DNA of 59,401 nt from Hydrogenophaga sp. (GTDB lineage: Bacteria; Pseudomonadota; Gammaproteobacteria; Burkholderiales; Burkholderiaceae_C). A program made the translations under genes and the position numbers. Shown piece by piece: positions 30,448 through 38,959 of this stretch. The DNA lies in NCBI RefSeq assembly GCF_030373225.1, contig NZ_JAUCZG010000007.1, positions 79,807 to 139,207 of the forward strand. The letters run 5' to 3'. The notes beneath the pieces were generated by a model, which worked only from the letters and a program-made list of their open reading frames with translations, was not told the DNA's origin and searched no databases. Each line of letters starts with the position of its first letter. Within the stretch, counting starts at the first letter, position 1.

Positions 30448-31431
30448 ATGAAAGCCGCCTGGTACCGCCGCAATGGCACGGCAAAGGATGTTCTGGAGGT
30501 GGGCGAACAGCCCACGCCACAGCCCGGTGCGGGCGAGGTGAGGGTTCGGATGAGCACCTCGGGCGTCAACCCGTCGGACGTGAAGTCCCGCCTGAGGCGG
30601 CCGCTGAACGCCGGGCTGATCGTGCCGCACAGCGATGGCGCCGGTGTCATCGACGCGGTGGGCGAGGGTGTGCCTGAACAGCGCATCGGCCAGCGGGTCT
30701 GGCTGTGGAACGCCCAGTGGCAGCGGCCCTTGGGCACCGCCTGCGAACAGGTGGCGCTGCCCGCCGCCCAGGCCGTGCCCCTGCCCGACAACGTCCACTT
30801 CGACACGGCCGCCTGCTTGGGCATTCCCGCGCTCACCGCCTTGCAGGCGGTGCACCTGGCCGGCCCGCTGCAGGGCAAGACGGTGCTGGTCACCGGCGCG
30901 GGCAATGCCGTGGGGCACTGCGTCACCCAGCTCGCGGTGCTGCAGGGCGCGCGCGTGATCGGCACCGCCGGATCTCCCGCTCGGCAACAGCACGCCCGCG
31001 ACGCGGGCGCGGCGCATGTGATCGACTACAAACAGATGTCGGTGGCCCAGGGCGTGGCCGGGCTCACGAACGGACTCGGTGCGGACGTGGTGATCGACAT
31101 GGATTTCTCCAGCACCGCCGCGCTGCTGCCGCACAACATCCTGCGCCCGCACGGGCAACTGGTGTGCTACGGCTCCAACGAGGCCGGCGAGGTGGCGGTG
31201 GACTTCCGCACGCTGCTGGTCAACTCCTTGCGGCTGAACTTCTTCATCGTCTACGAACTGCTGCCCGCCGATCGGGCACGCGCCATCGCCGAGCTCGACG
31301 GGCTGCTGCGCACCAACCGCTTGCGGCTCACGGTGGCGCAGAGCTTCGCGCTGGACGACATCGCCGCCGCACACGAAGCGGTGGAGAACGGCAGTGCGGT
31401 GGGCAACGTGGTGATCCGCCTGCGGGACTGA
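30448..31431 (+). CDS. NADPH:quinone oxidoreductase-type MDR protein
   Basis: 327 residues of the medium-chain dehydrogenase/reductase superfamily, quinone reductase branch. GroES-like N-terminal domain with SGVNPSDVKSR and HSDGAGVIDAVGEGV, Rossmann domain with VTGAGNAVGHCVTQLA (an AxGxVG-type nucleotide loop). No structural zinc cysteines. The family reduces quinones or alpha,beta-unsaturated carbonyls with NADPH. The ATG at 30448 follows GCAGGAGACCCCC, a good ribosome-binding site. The pyrroline-carboxylate reductase-like gene starts 23 bases downstream of the stop on the same strand. Confidence 0.85.
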   Translation: MKAAWYRRNGTAKDVLEVGEQPTPQPGAGEVRVRMSTSGVNPSDVKSRLRRPLNAGLIVPHSDGAGVIDAVGEGVPEQRIGQRVWLWNAQWQRPLGTACEQVALPAAQAVPLPDNVHFDTAACLGIPALTALQAVHLAGPLQGKTVLVTGAGNAVGHCVTQLAVLQGARVIGTAGSPARQQHARDAGAAHVIDYKQMSVAQGVAGLTNGLGADVVIDMDFSSTAALLPHNILRPHGQLVCYGSNEAGEVAVDFRTLLVNSLRLNFFIVYELLPADRARAIAELDGLLRTNRLRLTVAQSFALDDIAAAHEAVENGSAVGNVVIRLRD

Positions 31432-31453
31432 ACGGCCGCAAGACACCCGCGGC

Positions 31454-32362
31454 ATGAACCCGTCACTCACCCCTGCACAGACAGCCGCAGCGCTGCCCTA
31501 CCCGGCGCTGGCCGACGAGATCGAAGCCCTGCTGCGCGACCCCGGCGTGGTGGTGCCCGCGCGCACGGTGCAGGCGCTCGCCGGGGGTGGCAGCCTGTTC
31601 GTGATGCCCGCCGCCGACGCGCGCGTGGCCATCACCAAGCTCATCACCTTCATTCCCGACAACGCCGCGCGCGGCCTGCCGGCGATCCAGGGCGACATCG
31701 TGGTGTTCGACGCGGTCACCGGCCAGCGCACCGCCCTGCTCGACGGCCCCACGGTGACGGCGCGGCGCACGGCGGCGGTGTCGCTGCTGGCCGCGCGGCG
31801 GCTGGCGCCACGCACCGACGGGCCCTTGCTGATCGTGGGCGCCGGCGTGCAGGGCCGCTCGCACCTCGAAGCCTTTGGTGAAGGCCTGGGGGTGCGGGAG
31901 GTGTGGGTGGCCTCGCGCAGCGCGGCCAGCGCCGACGCGCTGGTGCAGCACGCGCGCCACCTGGGCCTGCGCGCACGCCGCGTGACGGATGCCGACGCCG
32001 CGCTGGCCGACTGCCCGCTGGTGGTGAGCTGCACCTCGGCGCAAGGGATCGCGTTGCGCGCCAGGCCCCGCGGCGACGCCTTCGTGGCGGCGGTCGGGGC
32101 GTTCACGCCGCGCATGGTGGAGTGGGCGCCCGAGGTCTGCCGCTGGCTGGCCGCCGAGGGCCGGCTGGTGGTGGACACGCGCGACGCCGACCATGAAGCG
32201 GGCGACCTGCTGCAGGCCGGCATCGACGTGCCCGCCCTGCCCAGCCTGGCCGACCTGGTGCGCGGACCGGCCACGCACCGGCACAGTGGACCGGTGTTCT
32301 TCAAGAGCTGCGGCTGGGCCGGCTGGGACCTCGCGGCGGCCCGGCTGGCATTGCGACCCTAG
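31454..32362 (+). CDS. Delta-1-pyrroline-2-carboxylate reductase-like (OCD/mu-crystallin family)
   Basis: 302 residues. The dinucleotide loop LLIVGAGVQGRSHLEAF and the substrate Lys in AITKLITFIP place it in the ornithine cyclodeaminase/mu-crystallin family. At the place of the catalytic Asp of true ornithine cyclodeaminases (GGDCPG in the neighbour at 32902) it has VGAFTPRMVEW, so it is more likely a ketimine reductase, for example reducing pyrroline-2-carboxylate to L-proline in hydroxyproline or D-proline catabolism. It ends 15 bases before a convergent Lrp-type regulator gene. Confidence 0.82.
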   Translation: MNPSLTPAQTAAALPYPALADEIEALLRDPGVVVPARTVQALAGGGSLFVMPAADARVAITKLITFIPDNAARGLPAIQGDIVVFDAVTGQRTALLDGPTVTARRTAAVSLLAARRLAPRTDGPLLIVGAGVQGRSHLEAFGEGLGVREVWVASRSAASADALVQHARHLGLRARRVTDADAALADCPLVVSCTSAQGIALRARPRGDAFVAAVGAFTPRMVEWAPEVCRWLAAEGRLVVDTRDADHEAGDLLQAGIDVPALPSLADLVRGPATHRHSGPVFFKSCGWAGWDLAAARLALRP

Positions 32363-32377
32363 CGCCGGCGCGCAGGC

Positions 32378-32797
32378 TCAGCGGTAACTGGCCAGGTGGA
32401 TGCTGGTCTCGGTGCTCTGGATGCCCTTGATCAGCCGGATGCGCTCGAGCACCTGCGAGAGTTCGGTCATGGAGCCGGCGCTGAGCTCGGCCAGCAGGTC
32501 CCAGCGGCCGTTGGTGTCGTGCAGCGCGGCCACACCCGGCTCACCCAGCAGGCTGGCGATCACGGCACGGGTCTGGTTGCCGTCCACCAGCACCGCCATC
32601 CAGGCGCGGATGCGTTCGGGCTCGGCCTCGGGCCGCAGGCGCACCGTGTAGCCCACGATCAGCTGCTGGTCTTCGAGCTTGCGGATGCGGTTGGTCACCG
32701 TGCCGCGCGACACCTTGAGGCGGTGTGCGAGCTCGGCCACGGTGGCGCGCGCGTTCTGGCGCAGCTGGGCAATCAGAGCCTGGTCAATGTCGTCCAT
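32378..32797 (-). CDS. Lrp/AsnC family transcriptional regulator
   Basis: 139 residues. DNA-binding HTH at the N-terminus (IDQALIAQLRQNARATVAEL, VSRGTVTNRIRKLE) and an RAM ligand-binding domain in the C-terminal half (GVAALHDTNGRWDLLAELSA). The ATG at 32797 (MDDIDQALI) gives the standard family start. It is divergent from ornithine cyclodeaminase with about 100 bases between, the usual layout for an amino-acid-responsive Lrp regulator and its target; ornithine, arginine or proline is the likely effector. Confidence 0.9.
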   Translation of the reverse strand: MDDIDQALIAQLRQNARATVAELAHRLKVSRGTVTNRIRKLEDQQLIVGYTVRLRPEAEPERIRAWMAVLVDGNQTRAVIASLLGEPGVAALHDTNGRWDLLAELSAGSMTELSQVLERIRLIKGIQSTETSIHLASYR

Positions 32798-32847
32798 TGG
32801 CACATTCTGGCAGCCTACGCTGCCGTTTCGCTCTGTTTCCTCTGTTT

Positions 32848-32853
32848 TTGACA
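32848..32853 (+). promoter_or_regulatory. Candidate -35 element upstream of ornithine cyclodeaminase
   Basis: TTGACA in an AT-rich stretch (TTTTTGACAAGTTTTTGCC) of the divergent lrp/ocd spacer, about 50 bases before the ocd start. The matching -10 is weak, as expected for an activator-dependent promoter. The A/T-rich tract is also a plausible Lrp-type binding region. Confidence 0.35.
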
Positions 32854-32901
32854 AGTTTTTGCCAATTCACATTGCCACGGGCCTGCGGGACACTGACTCT
32901 C

Positions 32902-33978
32902 ATGACGCCGAGCCCCACCATGAACCCCGCCCACACCCTGTTTCTGAGCGCCCCCGCCGCCGCCGAGCTGATCCAGCGCCACGGCATTGCGCAGACCCTG
33001 CGCGGCATGCGCGATGCCATCGCCGAAGACTTCGGGCGCTGGGCCGATTTCGACAAATCGGCCCGGGTGGCCAACCACAGCGCGCAGGGCGTGATCGAGC
33101 TCATGCCCATTGCCGACGACCGGCTCTACAGCTTCAAGTACGTCAACGGTCACCCGGACAACACGCGCCTGGGCCTGTCCACGGTGATGGCCTTCGGCGT
33201 GCTCGCCGACGTGGCCACCGGCACGCCGCTGCTGCTGTCCGAGCTCACGCTGACCACCGCGCTGCGCACCGCCGCCACCTCGGCGCTGGCCGCGCAGACC
33301 CTGGCCCGGCCCGGGAGCCGGGTGATGGCGCTGATCGGCAACGGCGCCCAGAGCGAATTCCAGGCACTGGCTTTCCAGCACCTGGTGGGCATCAGCACGC
33401 TGCGCGTGTTCGACCTGGACCGCGCCGCCACCGACAAGCTGGTGGCCAACCTGGCCGGCAGCGGCCTGCACATCGTGGTGTGCGCCAGCGCGGCAGACGC
33501 CGTGCGCGGTGCCGACATCGTCACCACCCTCACCGCCGACAAGACCAACGCCACCATCGTCACGCCCGACATGCTCGAGCCCGGCATGCACATCAACGGC
33601 GTGGGTGGCGACTGCCCCGGCAAGACCGAGTTGCACGCCGAGGTGCTGCGCCGCGCCAGCGTGTTCGTGGAGTACACGCCCCAGACGCGGGTGGAGGGCG
33701 ACATCCAGCAGATGCCGGCCGACTTCGCGGTGACCGAGCTGCACGATGTGCTCGCCGGCCGCGAGCCCGGCCGCACCCACGCCAGCCAGATCACGGTGTT
33801 CGACTCGGTGGGCTTTGCCCTCGAAGACTATTCGGCCCTGCGTTTCATGCACGGCCTGGCCGTTGCGCAAGGCATGGGCACCACGGTCTCGCTGATCCCC
33901 GACCTGGCCGACCCGAAGAACCTGTTCGGCGCGCTGCGTGCGCCGGCGGCGGCGGCCGGGCTGCGCCTGGCGGCCTGA
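32902..33978 (+). CDS. ocd: Ornithine cyclodeaminase
   Basis: 358 residues. It converts L-ornithine to L-proline and ammonia using tightly bound NAD+. Active-site marks are present: Lys in YSFKYVNGHPDN, the dinucleotide-binding stretch VMALIGNGAQSEFQALAF, and the catalytic Asp in GVGGDCPGKTEL. The long C-terminal extension (HASQITVFDSVGFALEDYSA) matches the bacterial ornithine cyclodeaminase subgroup. Starts at ATG 32902 or 32920 are both possible. The divergent Lrp gene is the likely regulator. Confidence 0.92.
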   Translation: MTPSPTMNPAHTLFLSAPAAAELIQRHGIAQTLRGMRDAIAEDFGRWADFDKSARVANHSAQGVIELMPIADDRLYSFKYVNGHPDNTRLGLSTVMAFGVLADVATGTPLLLSELTLTTALRTAATSALAAQTLARPGSRVMALIGNGAQSEFQALAFQHLVGISTLRVFDLDRAATDKLVANLAGSGLHIVVCASAADAVRGADIVTTLTADKTNATIVTPDMLEPGMHINGVGGDCPGKTELHAEVLRRASVFVEYTPQTRVEGDIQQMPADFAVTELHDVLAGREPGRTHASQITVFDSVGFALEDYSALRFMHGLAVAQGMGTTVSLIPDLADPKNLFGALRAPAAAAGLRLAA

Positions 33979-33980
33979 AG

Positions 33981-34002
33981 CGGCACCAGCAGCGAGGTGC
34001 CG
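33981..34002. terminator. Hairpin after ornithine cyclodeaminase
   Basis: CGGCACC and GGTGCCG form a 7-bp perfect stem around an 8-base loop, starting 2 bases after the ocd stop codon and lying between convergent genes. No T-tract, so termination is inferred from position. Confidence 0.4.
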
Positions 34003-34055
34003 GACATCGGCACCGTCAGCGACGGGCACGGCCCGAACGCAGAGCGCCCGGCCAC

Positions 34056-34940
34056 TCATTCGCTCTGCGCCCGCACCCACTCCACAAACGCCGCCACCGG
34101 CGCACGCGCCCGGTCGGTGCTGCGCACGCTCATGAAATGCACCGGCCGCAGGGTCTTGTGCAGGCTGCGCTCGCCCAGCACCACCAGTTCGCCGCGCTCG
34201 ATCTCGCGCGCGGCCAGGCGCGTGCTCTCCAGCGCCACGCCCATGCCGTCGGCCGCGGCCGCAATCGCCATGGCGGCGCGGTCGAACGAGGGGCGGGGCC
34301 GCTGCGGCAAGGCCAGACCGTTGAGTTCGAACCACTCGGGCCAGCCGACCGGGCTGAGCTGCGAGTCGATCAGCGCCAGCCGCAGGATCGCCTGCGCCGG
34401 GCGTTCCCGGGCCCGCAGCAGGCCGGGTGACACCAGCGGCGCGATGCGTTCGTCACCGAGCGACACCACCTCGAGCCCGGGCCTGTGGCGCGCAGCGCCA
34501 TACGAGAGCGCCACGTCGATGTCGCGCACCACGCCCAGGTCCACCGGGTCGGCGCCCGTGGTCAGGCGGATGTTGATCAGCGGGTGCCGGGCCACGAACG
34601 CCGGCAGGCGCGGACCCAGCCATTTGAGCGCCAGGCTGGGCGCGCAGTGCACCGCCAGCACCTCGTCGTGCGTGGGCAGCTGCACCTCGGCGCAGGTGGC
34701 TTCGAGCGCGTCGAACAGGCGGCCCAGGCTCTCGAACAGGCGCCGGCCCTCCAGCGTGGTCTGCACCTGACGGTGGCGCCGCTCGAACAGGGCGCGACCG
34801 AAGTGACGCTCCAGGTCGCGGATCTGGTGGCTGATGGCCGAGGGCGTCAGGTGGAGCTCGAGCGCGGCCAGCGCAAAGCTCTGCAGTCGCGCGGCGGCCT
34901 CGAAGGTGCGCAGCCGGGCCAGCGGTGGAAGATTTCTCAT
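34056..34940 (-). CDS. LysR family regulator (GcvA-like)
   Basis: 294 residues from the ATG at 34940 (MRNLPPLARLRTFEAAARL). HTH with LTPSAISHQIRDLERHFGRALFERR, the GcvA/AmpR-type pattern, then an effector-binding domain. An upstream in-frame start at 34988 would place coding sequence inside the ATGAAT-TTG-ATTCAT dyad and is unlikely. It is divergent from the class II aldolase-MFS pair and is probably their regulator. Confidence 0.88.
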   Translation of the reverse strand: MRNLPPLARLRTFEAAARLQSFALAALELHLTPSAISHQIRDLERHFGRALFERRHRQVQTTLEGRRLFESLGRLFDALEATCAEVQLPTHDEVLAVHCAPSLALKWLGPRLPAFVARHPLINIRLTTGADPVDLGVVRDIDVALSYGAARHRPGLEVVSLGDERIAPLVSPGLLRARERPAQAILRLALIDSQLSPVGWPEWFELNGLALPQRPRPSFDRAAMAIAAAADGMGVALESTRLAAREIERGELVVLGERSLHKTLRPVHFMSVRSTDRARAPVAAFVEWVRAQSE

Positions 34941-34955
34941 GCAAACGTCTTTCGG

Positions 34956-34970
34956 ATGAATTTGATTCAT
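34956..34970. promoter_or_regulatory. Perfect 15-bp dyad, probable LysR operator
   Basis: ATGAAT-TTG-ATTCAT lies 15 bases before the lysR start in the 109-base spacer shared with the class II aldolase gene. A second short palindrome (TTCATGAA, 34974-34981) follows directly. Position next to the regulator's own start fits a LysR recognition/autoregulation site. Confidence 0.55.
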
Positions 34971-35049
34971 GCTTTCATGAACACTCATCGTTTGTCAACC
35001 AGGCCCGGCTGGCCCACCATCGCGGCTTCCCACCTTCCGAGGAAACGCC

Positions 35050-35928
35050 ATGTCCGCCGTGCTTGAACAACTGTCAACGATGCGCCTGCCGCCCGAGACC
35101 CGGGAATACCGCCACGACCCGCTGACCGACCCCAAGGTCTCTATCTACCAGCCCGACCAGCCGGGCCTGATCTATCCCGGCGTGCCCGCGTTCGAACACG
35201 TGGCGCAGCAGCGCCAGTACCTCAAGGAGCGCCTGGCAGGCGCCTGCCGCGCCTTTGCCCGCCAGGGTTTCGACTACGGCTTCGCCGGTCACCTGACCAT
35301 CCGCGACCCCGAGCACCCGCACCTGTACTGGACCAACCCGATGGCGGTGCATTTCGCGCAAGTGAAGGTGTCCAACCTGATCCTGGTGGACCACCAGGGT
35401 CGGGTGGTGGAAGGCCGGCATGCGGTCAACCGCGCCGGTTTCGTGCTGCACGCCGCGGTGCACGAGGCACACCCCGACATCCTGGCCATGTGTCACGCGC
35501 ACACGGTCCACGGCACGGCATTCGCCTCGCTGGGCCAGCCGCTGCTGCCGATCTCGCAGGATGCCGCCGCCTTCTTCGAAGACCATGTGGTGATCGGCGA
35601 CGAAGCGGGACAGGTGGCGGTGGAGGTCAAGGCCGGTCTGAAGGTGGCCGACTGGTTCAAGGGGGTCAAGGCCGCGATCCACCAGAACCACGGGCTGTTC
35701 ACCGCGAGCCGCCACAGCATCGAGGCCGCTGCGTTCTGGTTCATCGCGCTGGAACGCTGCTGCCAGCAGCAACTGGCCGTGATGGCCACCGGCGCCACCC
35801 CGCGCCTGGTGCCGGCCGAGCGCGCGCGCTACAGCCGCGAGCATGTGGGCAGCGAGTACATCGGGTGGCTGCACTTCCAGACCATCTGGAACGACCTGGT
35901 GCGTTCCGAACCCGATCTCTTCGACTGA
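35050..35928 (+). CDS. Class II aldolase/adducin family protein
   Basis: 292 residues. The fold marks are GFAGHLTIRDPE, zinc-ligand histidines in MCHAHTVHGTAFA and the third region HQNHGLFT. Members cleave or epimerise phosphorylated sugars, but many, like this one with the N-terminal extension PDQPGLIYPGVPAFEHV, act on unphosphorylated or unknown substrates or have lost aldolase activity. The ATG follows a GAGG ribosome-binding site. An MFS transporter gene starts 46 bases downstream on the same strand and probably imports its substrate. Confidence 0.85.
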   Translation: MSAVLEQLSTMRLPPETREYRHDPLTDPKVSIYQPDQPGLIYPGVPAFEHVAQQRQYLKERLAGACRAFARQGFDYGFAGHLTIRDPEHPHLYWTNPMAVHFAQVKVSNLILVDHQGRVVEGRHAVNRAGFVLHAAVHEAHPDILAMCHAHTVHGTAFASLGQPLLPISQDAAAFFEDHVVIGDEAGQVAVEVKAGLKVADWFKGVKAAIHQNHGLFTASRHSIEAAAFWFIALERCCQQQLAVMATGATPRLVPAERARYSREHVGSEYIGWLHFQTIWNDLVRSEPDLFD

Positions 35929-35974
35929 ACGCGGGTGACAAAGCCGCCCGCCGACGCGGCGTAGCATCTCGCAC

Positions 35975-37231
35975 ATGCCCCACACCCCCGCCGACCCCAG
36001 CCTGATCGACTCGAAGGTGGCCGTGCGCCGCCTGCTCACCACGCTGGGGCTGGTGACACTGGGCAACAGCGGCATGTACGTGGTGGCGGTGGTGCTGCCG
36101 GCGGTGCAGGCCGAGTTCGGCGTCGGCCGGGCCGACGCTTCCCTGCCCTACACGCTGATGATGATCTGCCTGGGTATCGGTGGCCTGTTCACCGGCAGGC
36201 TGGCCGACCGCCACGGCATCACGCCGGTGCTGCGCGTGGGTGCGGTGGCGGTGGCGGGTGGTTTCATCTGGGCGGCGTACTCGGGCAGCATCTGGACCTT
36301 TGGCCTGGCGCACGGGCTGCTGCTGGGCATGCTCGGCAGTTCGTCCACCTTCGCGCCGCTGCTCGCCGACACGGCCCTGTGGTGGAACAAGCGCCGCGGC
36401 ATGGCGGTGGCCATTGCGGCCAGCGGCAACTATGTGGCTGGCACCATCTGGCCGCCGCTGGTGCAGTGGGGCATCGAGAGCATCGGCTGGCGCCAGACCT
36501 ACATGATCCTGGGCCTGGTCTGCGGCACCGGCATCTTCCTGCTGGCCAACCTGATGCGCCAGCGTCCGCCGCTGGTGGTGACCGCGCCGGTGAGCGCGGG
36601 CGAGGTGGCACCCGACACCAGCCGTCCGTTCGGCCTGAGCCCCAACCACGCGCAAGCCCTGCTCTGCGTGGCCGGCGTGGGCTGCTGCGTGGCCATGTCG
36701 ATGCCCCAGGTCCACATCGTGGCCTATTGCACCGACCTGGGCTATGGCGCGGCGCGCGGCGCCGAGATGCTCTCGCTCATGCTGTTCTGCGGCATCGCCA
36801 GCCGCCTCATCTCGGGCTGGATCTGCGACCGCATCGGCGGCATCCGCACGCTGCTGCTGGGCTCGGCCCTGCAGTGCGTGGCGCTGCTGCTGTTCATTCC
36901 ATTCGACGGCCTGGTCTCGCTCTACCTGATCGCGGCCCTGTTCGGCCTGTTCCAGGGCGGCATCGTGCCCTCCTACGCCATCATCGTGCGCGAGTATTTC
37001 CCGCCCAACGAGGCCGGCGCGCGGGTGGGCGCGGTGATCATGGCCACGCTGGTGGGCATGGCGCTGGGCGGATGGATGTCGGGCTGGGTGTTCGACCTGA
37101 CCGGCAGCTACGACGCGGCCTTTCTCAACGGCATCGCCTGGAACCTGCTCAACATGAGCATCGCATCGTGGCTGTACTTCCGGGTGCGGCGCATCGGGCG
37201 CGCGCGGCTGGCGGGCGCTGGCGCCGGCTGA
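35975..37231 (+). CDS. MFS transporter
   Basis: 418 residues, 12 transmembrane segments in two bundles. The loop 2-3 signature is GRLADRHGITPVLRVG, repeated in the second half as GWICDRIGGIRTLLLGS. It resembles the monocarboxylate/oxalate-formate branch of the MFS; the substrate is presumably a small organic acid or sugar acid linked to the preceding class II aldolase. Possible control is by the divergent LysR regulator at 34056. Confidence 0.85.
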   Translation: MPHTPADPSLIDSKVAVRRLLTTLGLVTLGNSGMYVVAVVLPAVQAEFGVGRADASLPYTLMMICLGIGGLFTGRLADRHGITPVLRVGAVAVAGGFIWAAYSGSIWTFGLAHGLLLGMLGSSSTFAPLLADTALWWNKRRGMAVAIAASGNYVAGTIWPPLVQWGIESIGWRQTYMILGLVCGTGIFLLANLMRQRPPLVVTAPVSAGEVAPDTSRPFGLSPNHAQALLCVAGVGCCVAMSMPQVHIVAYCTDLGYGAARGAEMLSLMLFCGIASRLISGWICDRIGGIRTLLLGSALQCVALLLFIPFDGLVSLYLIAALFGLFQGGIVPSYAIIVREYFPPNEAGARVGAVIMATLVGMALGGWMSGWVFDLTGSYDAAFLNGIAWNLLNMSIASWLYFRVRRIGRARLAGAGAG

Positions 37232-37240
37232 GGCGCCGGC

Positions 37241-38236
37241 TCACAACGCTCGCTGCGACAGCACGCCCGGGCGCGCCGAGTACCGCACCAGGCTGTCCAG
37301 GGCCTCGACATCGACCCGCGCGCTGCGCCGGCCATACACCTCGGCCTTGAGCCATTCGAGTTCCGCCTCCAGTCGCGCCGGGTCAGGCAGGGTGCAGCTC
37401 CAGACGCGGGCCTCGGCATCCCACCGGTAGCCCCGGGCCTTGAGCACGTCCTTGGACTCGAAGGGCGATCCGGTGGCGCGCAGCTTGAAGCTGGGCAAGG
37501 CAGCGGCGCTGATCAGCAGCGACAGGCCGGTGACCGGGCTGCTGCCGGGTGGCCGGGCGAGCAGCTGCAGCAAGGCGTGGCAGTCCACCTGGGCACGGTG
37601 GGCATCGAAAAACCAGCCGTGGTCCAGCAGCAGCGCGCCGAGCCTGGCCGAGGCGGCGCCGGCCGCTTTCCAGTCGATGTCGGCAAACGAGCAGGCCCAG
37701 GCCTTGCCGGCGAACACGGGGAACCGCGCCTCCACGAACGGGCGGTCGAAGCCGGCGTTGTGGGCCACGATCAGGTCGGCGCGAGCCACCATTGCCTCGA
37801 CGCTCGCGTCGTCCAGCCGCTGGCCCTGCACCATCTCGTCGCTGATGCCCGTCACCTCTTTGGCCACCGCCGGAATCGGCATGCCGGGGTCTTCAAACCC
37901 CTCGAACACCTCCACCGGCCCGAACGGCAGCCCGCTGTGGGCGTCCACCTGCACCAGCAGCATGGCCAGTTCGATGATCTTGTCCGTCTGGTGCACCAGC
38001 CCGGTGGTTTCGGTATCGAGCACCAGCACGCGGCGAACGAGCGGCTCGGGCGGCGCAGGCCCGAAGTCGGCGCGCGGAACCAGCCGCCGCAGCACACGGT
38101 AATCGGGGTCCTGCTCCAGTCGGCGGGCCATGTCCTCCAGCGGGGGCAACGCCAGGGCGGGCGCGGCGTCGGGAGGCGTGGCCGGTGGTGAAGAGGGCGA
38201 AGGTGGTGCGTCAAACAGGAAACTGGACTGGTTCAT
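37241..38236 (-). CDS. 3'-5' exonuclease (DnaQ/DEDD superfamily)
   Basis: 331 residues. ExoI motif VLVLDTETTGL (Asp and Glu ligands), ExoII in VAHNAGFDRPFVEARF and ExoIII as AHRAQVDCHALL (DEDDh type). The N-terminal 60 residues are Pro/Ala-rich and low-complexity. The C-terminal about 90 residues hold a compact domain (GYRWDAEARVWSCTLPD) seen in stand-alone exonucleases related to the Pol III epsilon subunit. Role is probably DNA repair or RNA/DNA trimming, with no evident link to the neighbouring phosphonate genes. Confidence 0.85.
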   Translation of the reverse strand: MNQSSFLFDAPPSPSSPPATPPDAAPALALPPLEDMARRLEQDPDYRVLRRLVPRADFGPAPPEPLVRRVLVLDTETTGLVHQTDKIIELAMLLVQVDAHSGLPFGPVEVFEGFEDPGMPIPAVAKEVTGISDEMVQGQRLDDASVEAMVARADLIVAHNAGFDRPFVEARFPVFAGKAWACSFADIDWKAAGAASARLGALLLDHGWFFDAHRAQVDCHALLQLLARPPGSSPVTGLSLLISAAALPSFKLRATGSPFESKDVLKARGYRWDAEARVWSCTLPDPARLEAELEWLKAEVYGRRSARVDVEALDSLVRYSARPGVLSQRAL

Positions 38237-38387
38237 CGGCGAGGCCTGCTCATGGGGTCGGGGGGAGTCAGCCGCGGCTGATCGTGGCGCCGTCCAGCCA
38301 TCACGGCGAACGGCCAGCCCCGCAGGGTACCCGGCATTGGGCAGGAAGCGCCAGCACGGTGGCGCAGGCAGCGCGAAACCAGGCGCT

Positions 38388-38945
38388 TCAGCCGGCAGGC
38401 AGCACCAGGGCGCGCATCCGCTCGAGAAAGTGACCGAGCGACGGCGTGCGGGCACCAGGCACCTTGGCCAGATCGTCGTAGCGGCGCAAGCGCACCGCCG
38501 TTGGCGCATGGGGCTGGCGCACGAAGGCGGCGGCTTCCCCGGCCGCGAAAACACCCCCCTGCAGCCGCAGGCTGTGCACCGAGGCCGCAGACAGTGTGCC
38601 CAGGTAGGCGGGATCGGCGTGGCACAGATAACGCTTGGCATCGACATGCAGCCGGATCGGCTCCAGCACGGCGTCGTCGAAGGTGGCGCGCAGGAACGGC
38701 AGCGCGATGAACTGGTGCAGGTCGTCGCGGGAATCCGGCGCTGCGCCGCCCATGCCTTCCTGCGGCGGCCGGACCAGGTGTCCCAGATCGTGCAGCAGGG
38801 CGGCGGCAATGGTCGCCGGGGATTCTGCGGCCTGCTCGGCGAGGTGGGCGCATTGCAGGGCGTGATCGAGCTGGCTGACGGACTCGCGCCCGTAACGCGC
38901 GGCACCCTCGCGCAACAGCACGGCCTCGATGTCATCCAGGGTCAT
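38388..38945 (-). CDS. PhnZ-like HD-domain oxygenase of phosphonate degradation
   Basis: 185 residues, HD superfamily. PhnZ is a mixed-valence di-iron oxygenase that cleaves (R)-2-amino-1-hydroxyethylphosphonate to glycine and phosphate. The PhnZ active-site set can be matched with nearly identical spacing: Tyr18 and Glu21 (RYGRES), His28 (QLDHAL), His52-Asp53 (LLHDLGH), His77 (DDLHQF), His100 (IRLHVD) and Asp157 or 158. It is the last gene of the phnCDE unit, 14 bases after phnE. The partner hydroxylase PhnY is not in the window, so activity on this substrate is an inference. Confidence 0.8.
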   Translation of the reverse strand: MTLDDIEAVLLREGAARYGRESVSQLDHALQCAHLAEQAAESPATIAAALLHDLGHLVRPPQEGMGGAAPDSRDDLHQFIALPFLRATFDDAVLEPIRLHVDAKRYLCHADPAYLGTLSAASVHSLRLQGGVFAAGEAAAFVRQPHAPTAVRLRRYDDLAKVPGARTPSLGHFLERMRALVLPAG

Positions 38946-38959
38946 GGTCGCGCCTCCTG

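Noticed and set aside
37241..38236. 3'-5' exonuclease as a functional part of the phosphonate cluster
   Set aside because: It is 151 bases from the PhnZ-like gene, has no operator of the PhnF type, and belongs to general DNA metabolism.
38268..38281. Palindrome TCAGCCGCGGCTGA downstream of the PhnZ-like gene as a terminator
   Set aside because: Fully GC-centred palindrome without loop or T-tract; too little to support a terminator, though it may be one.
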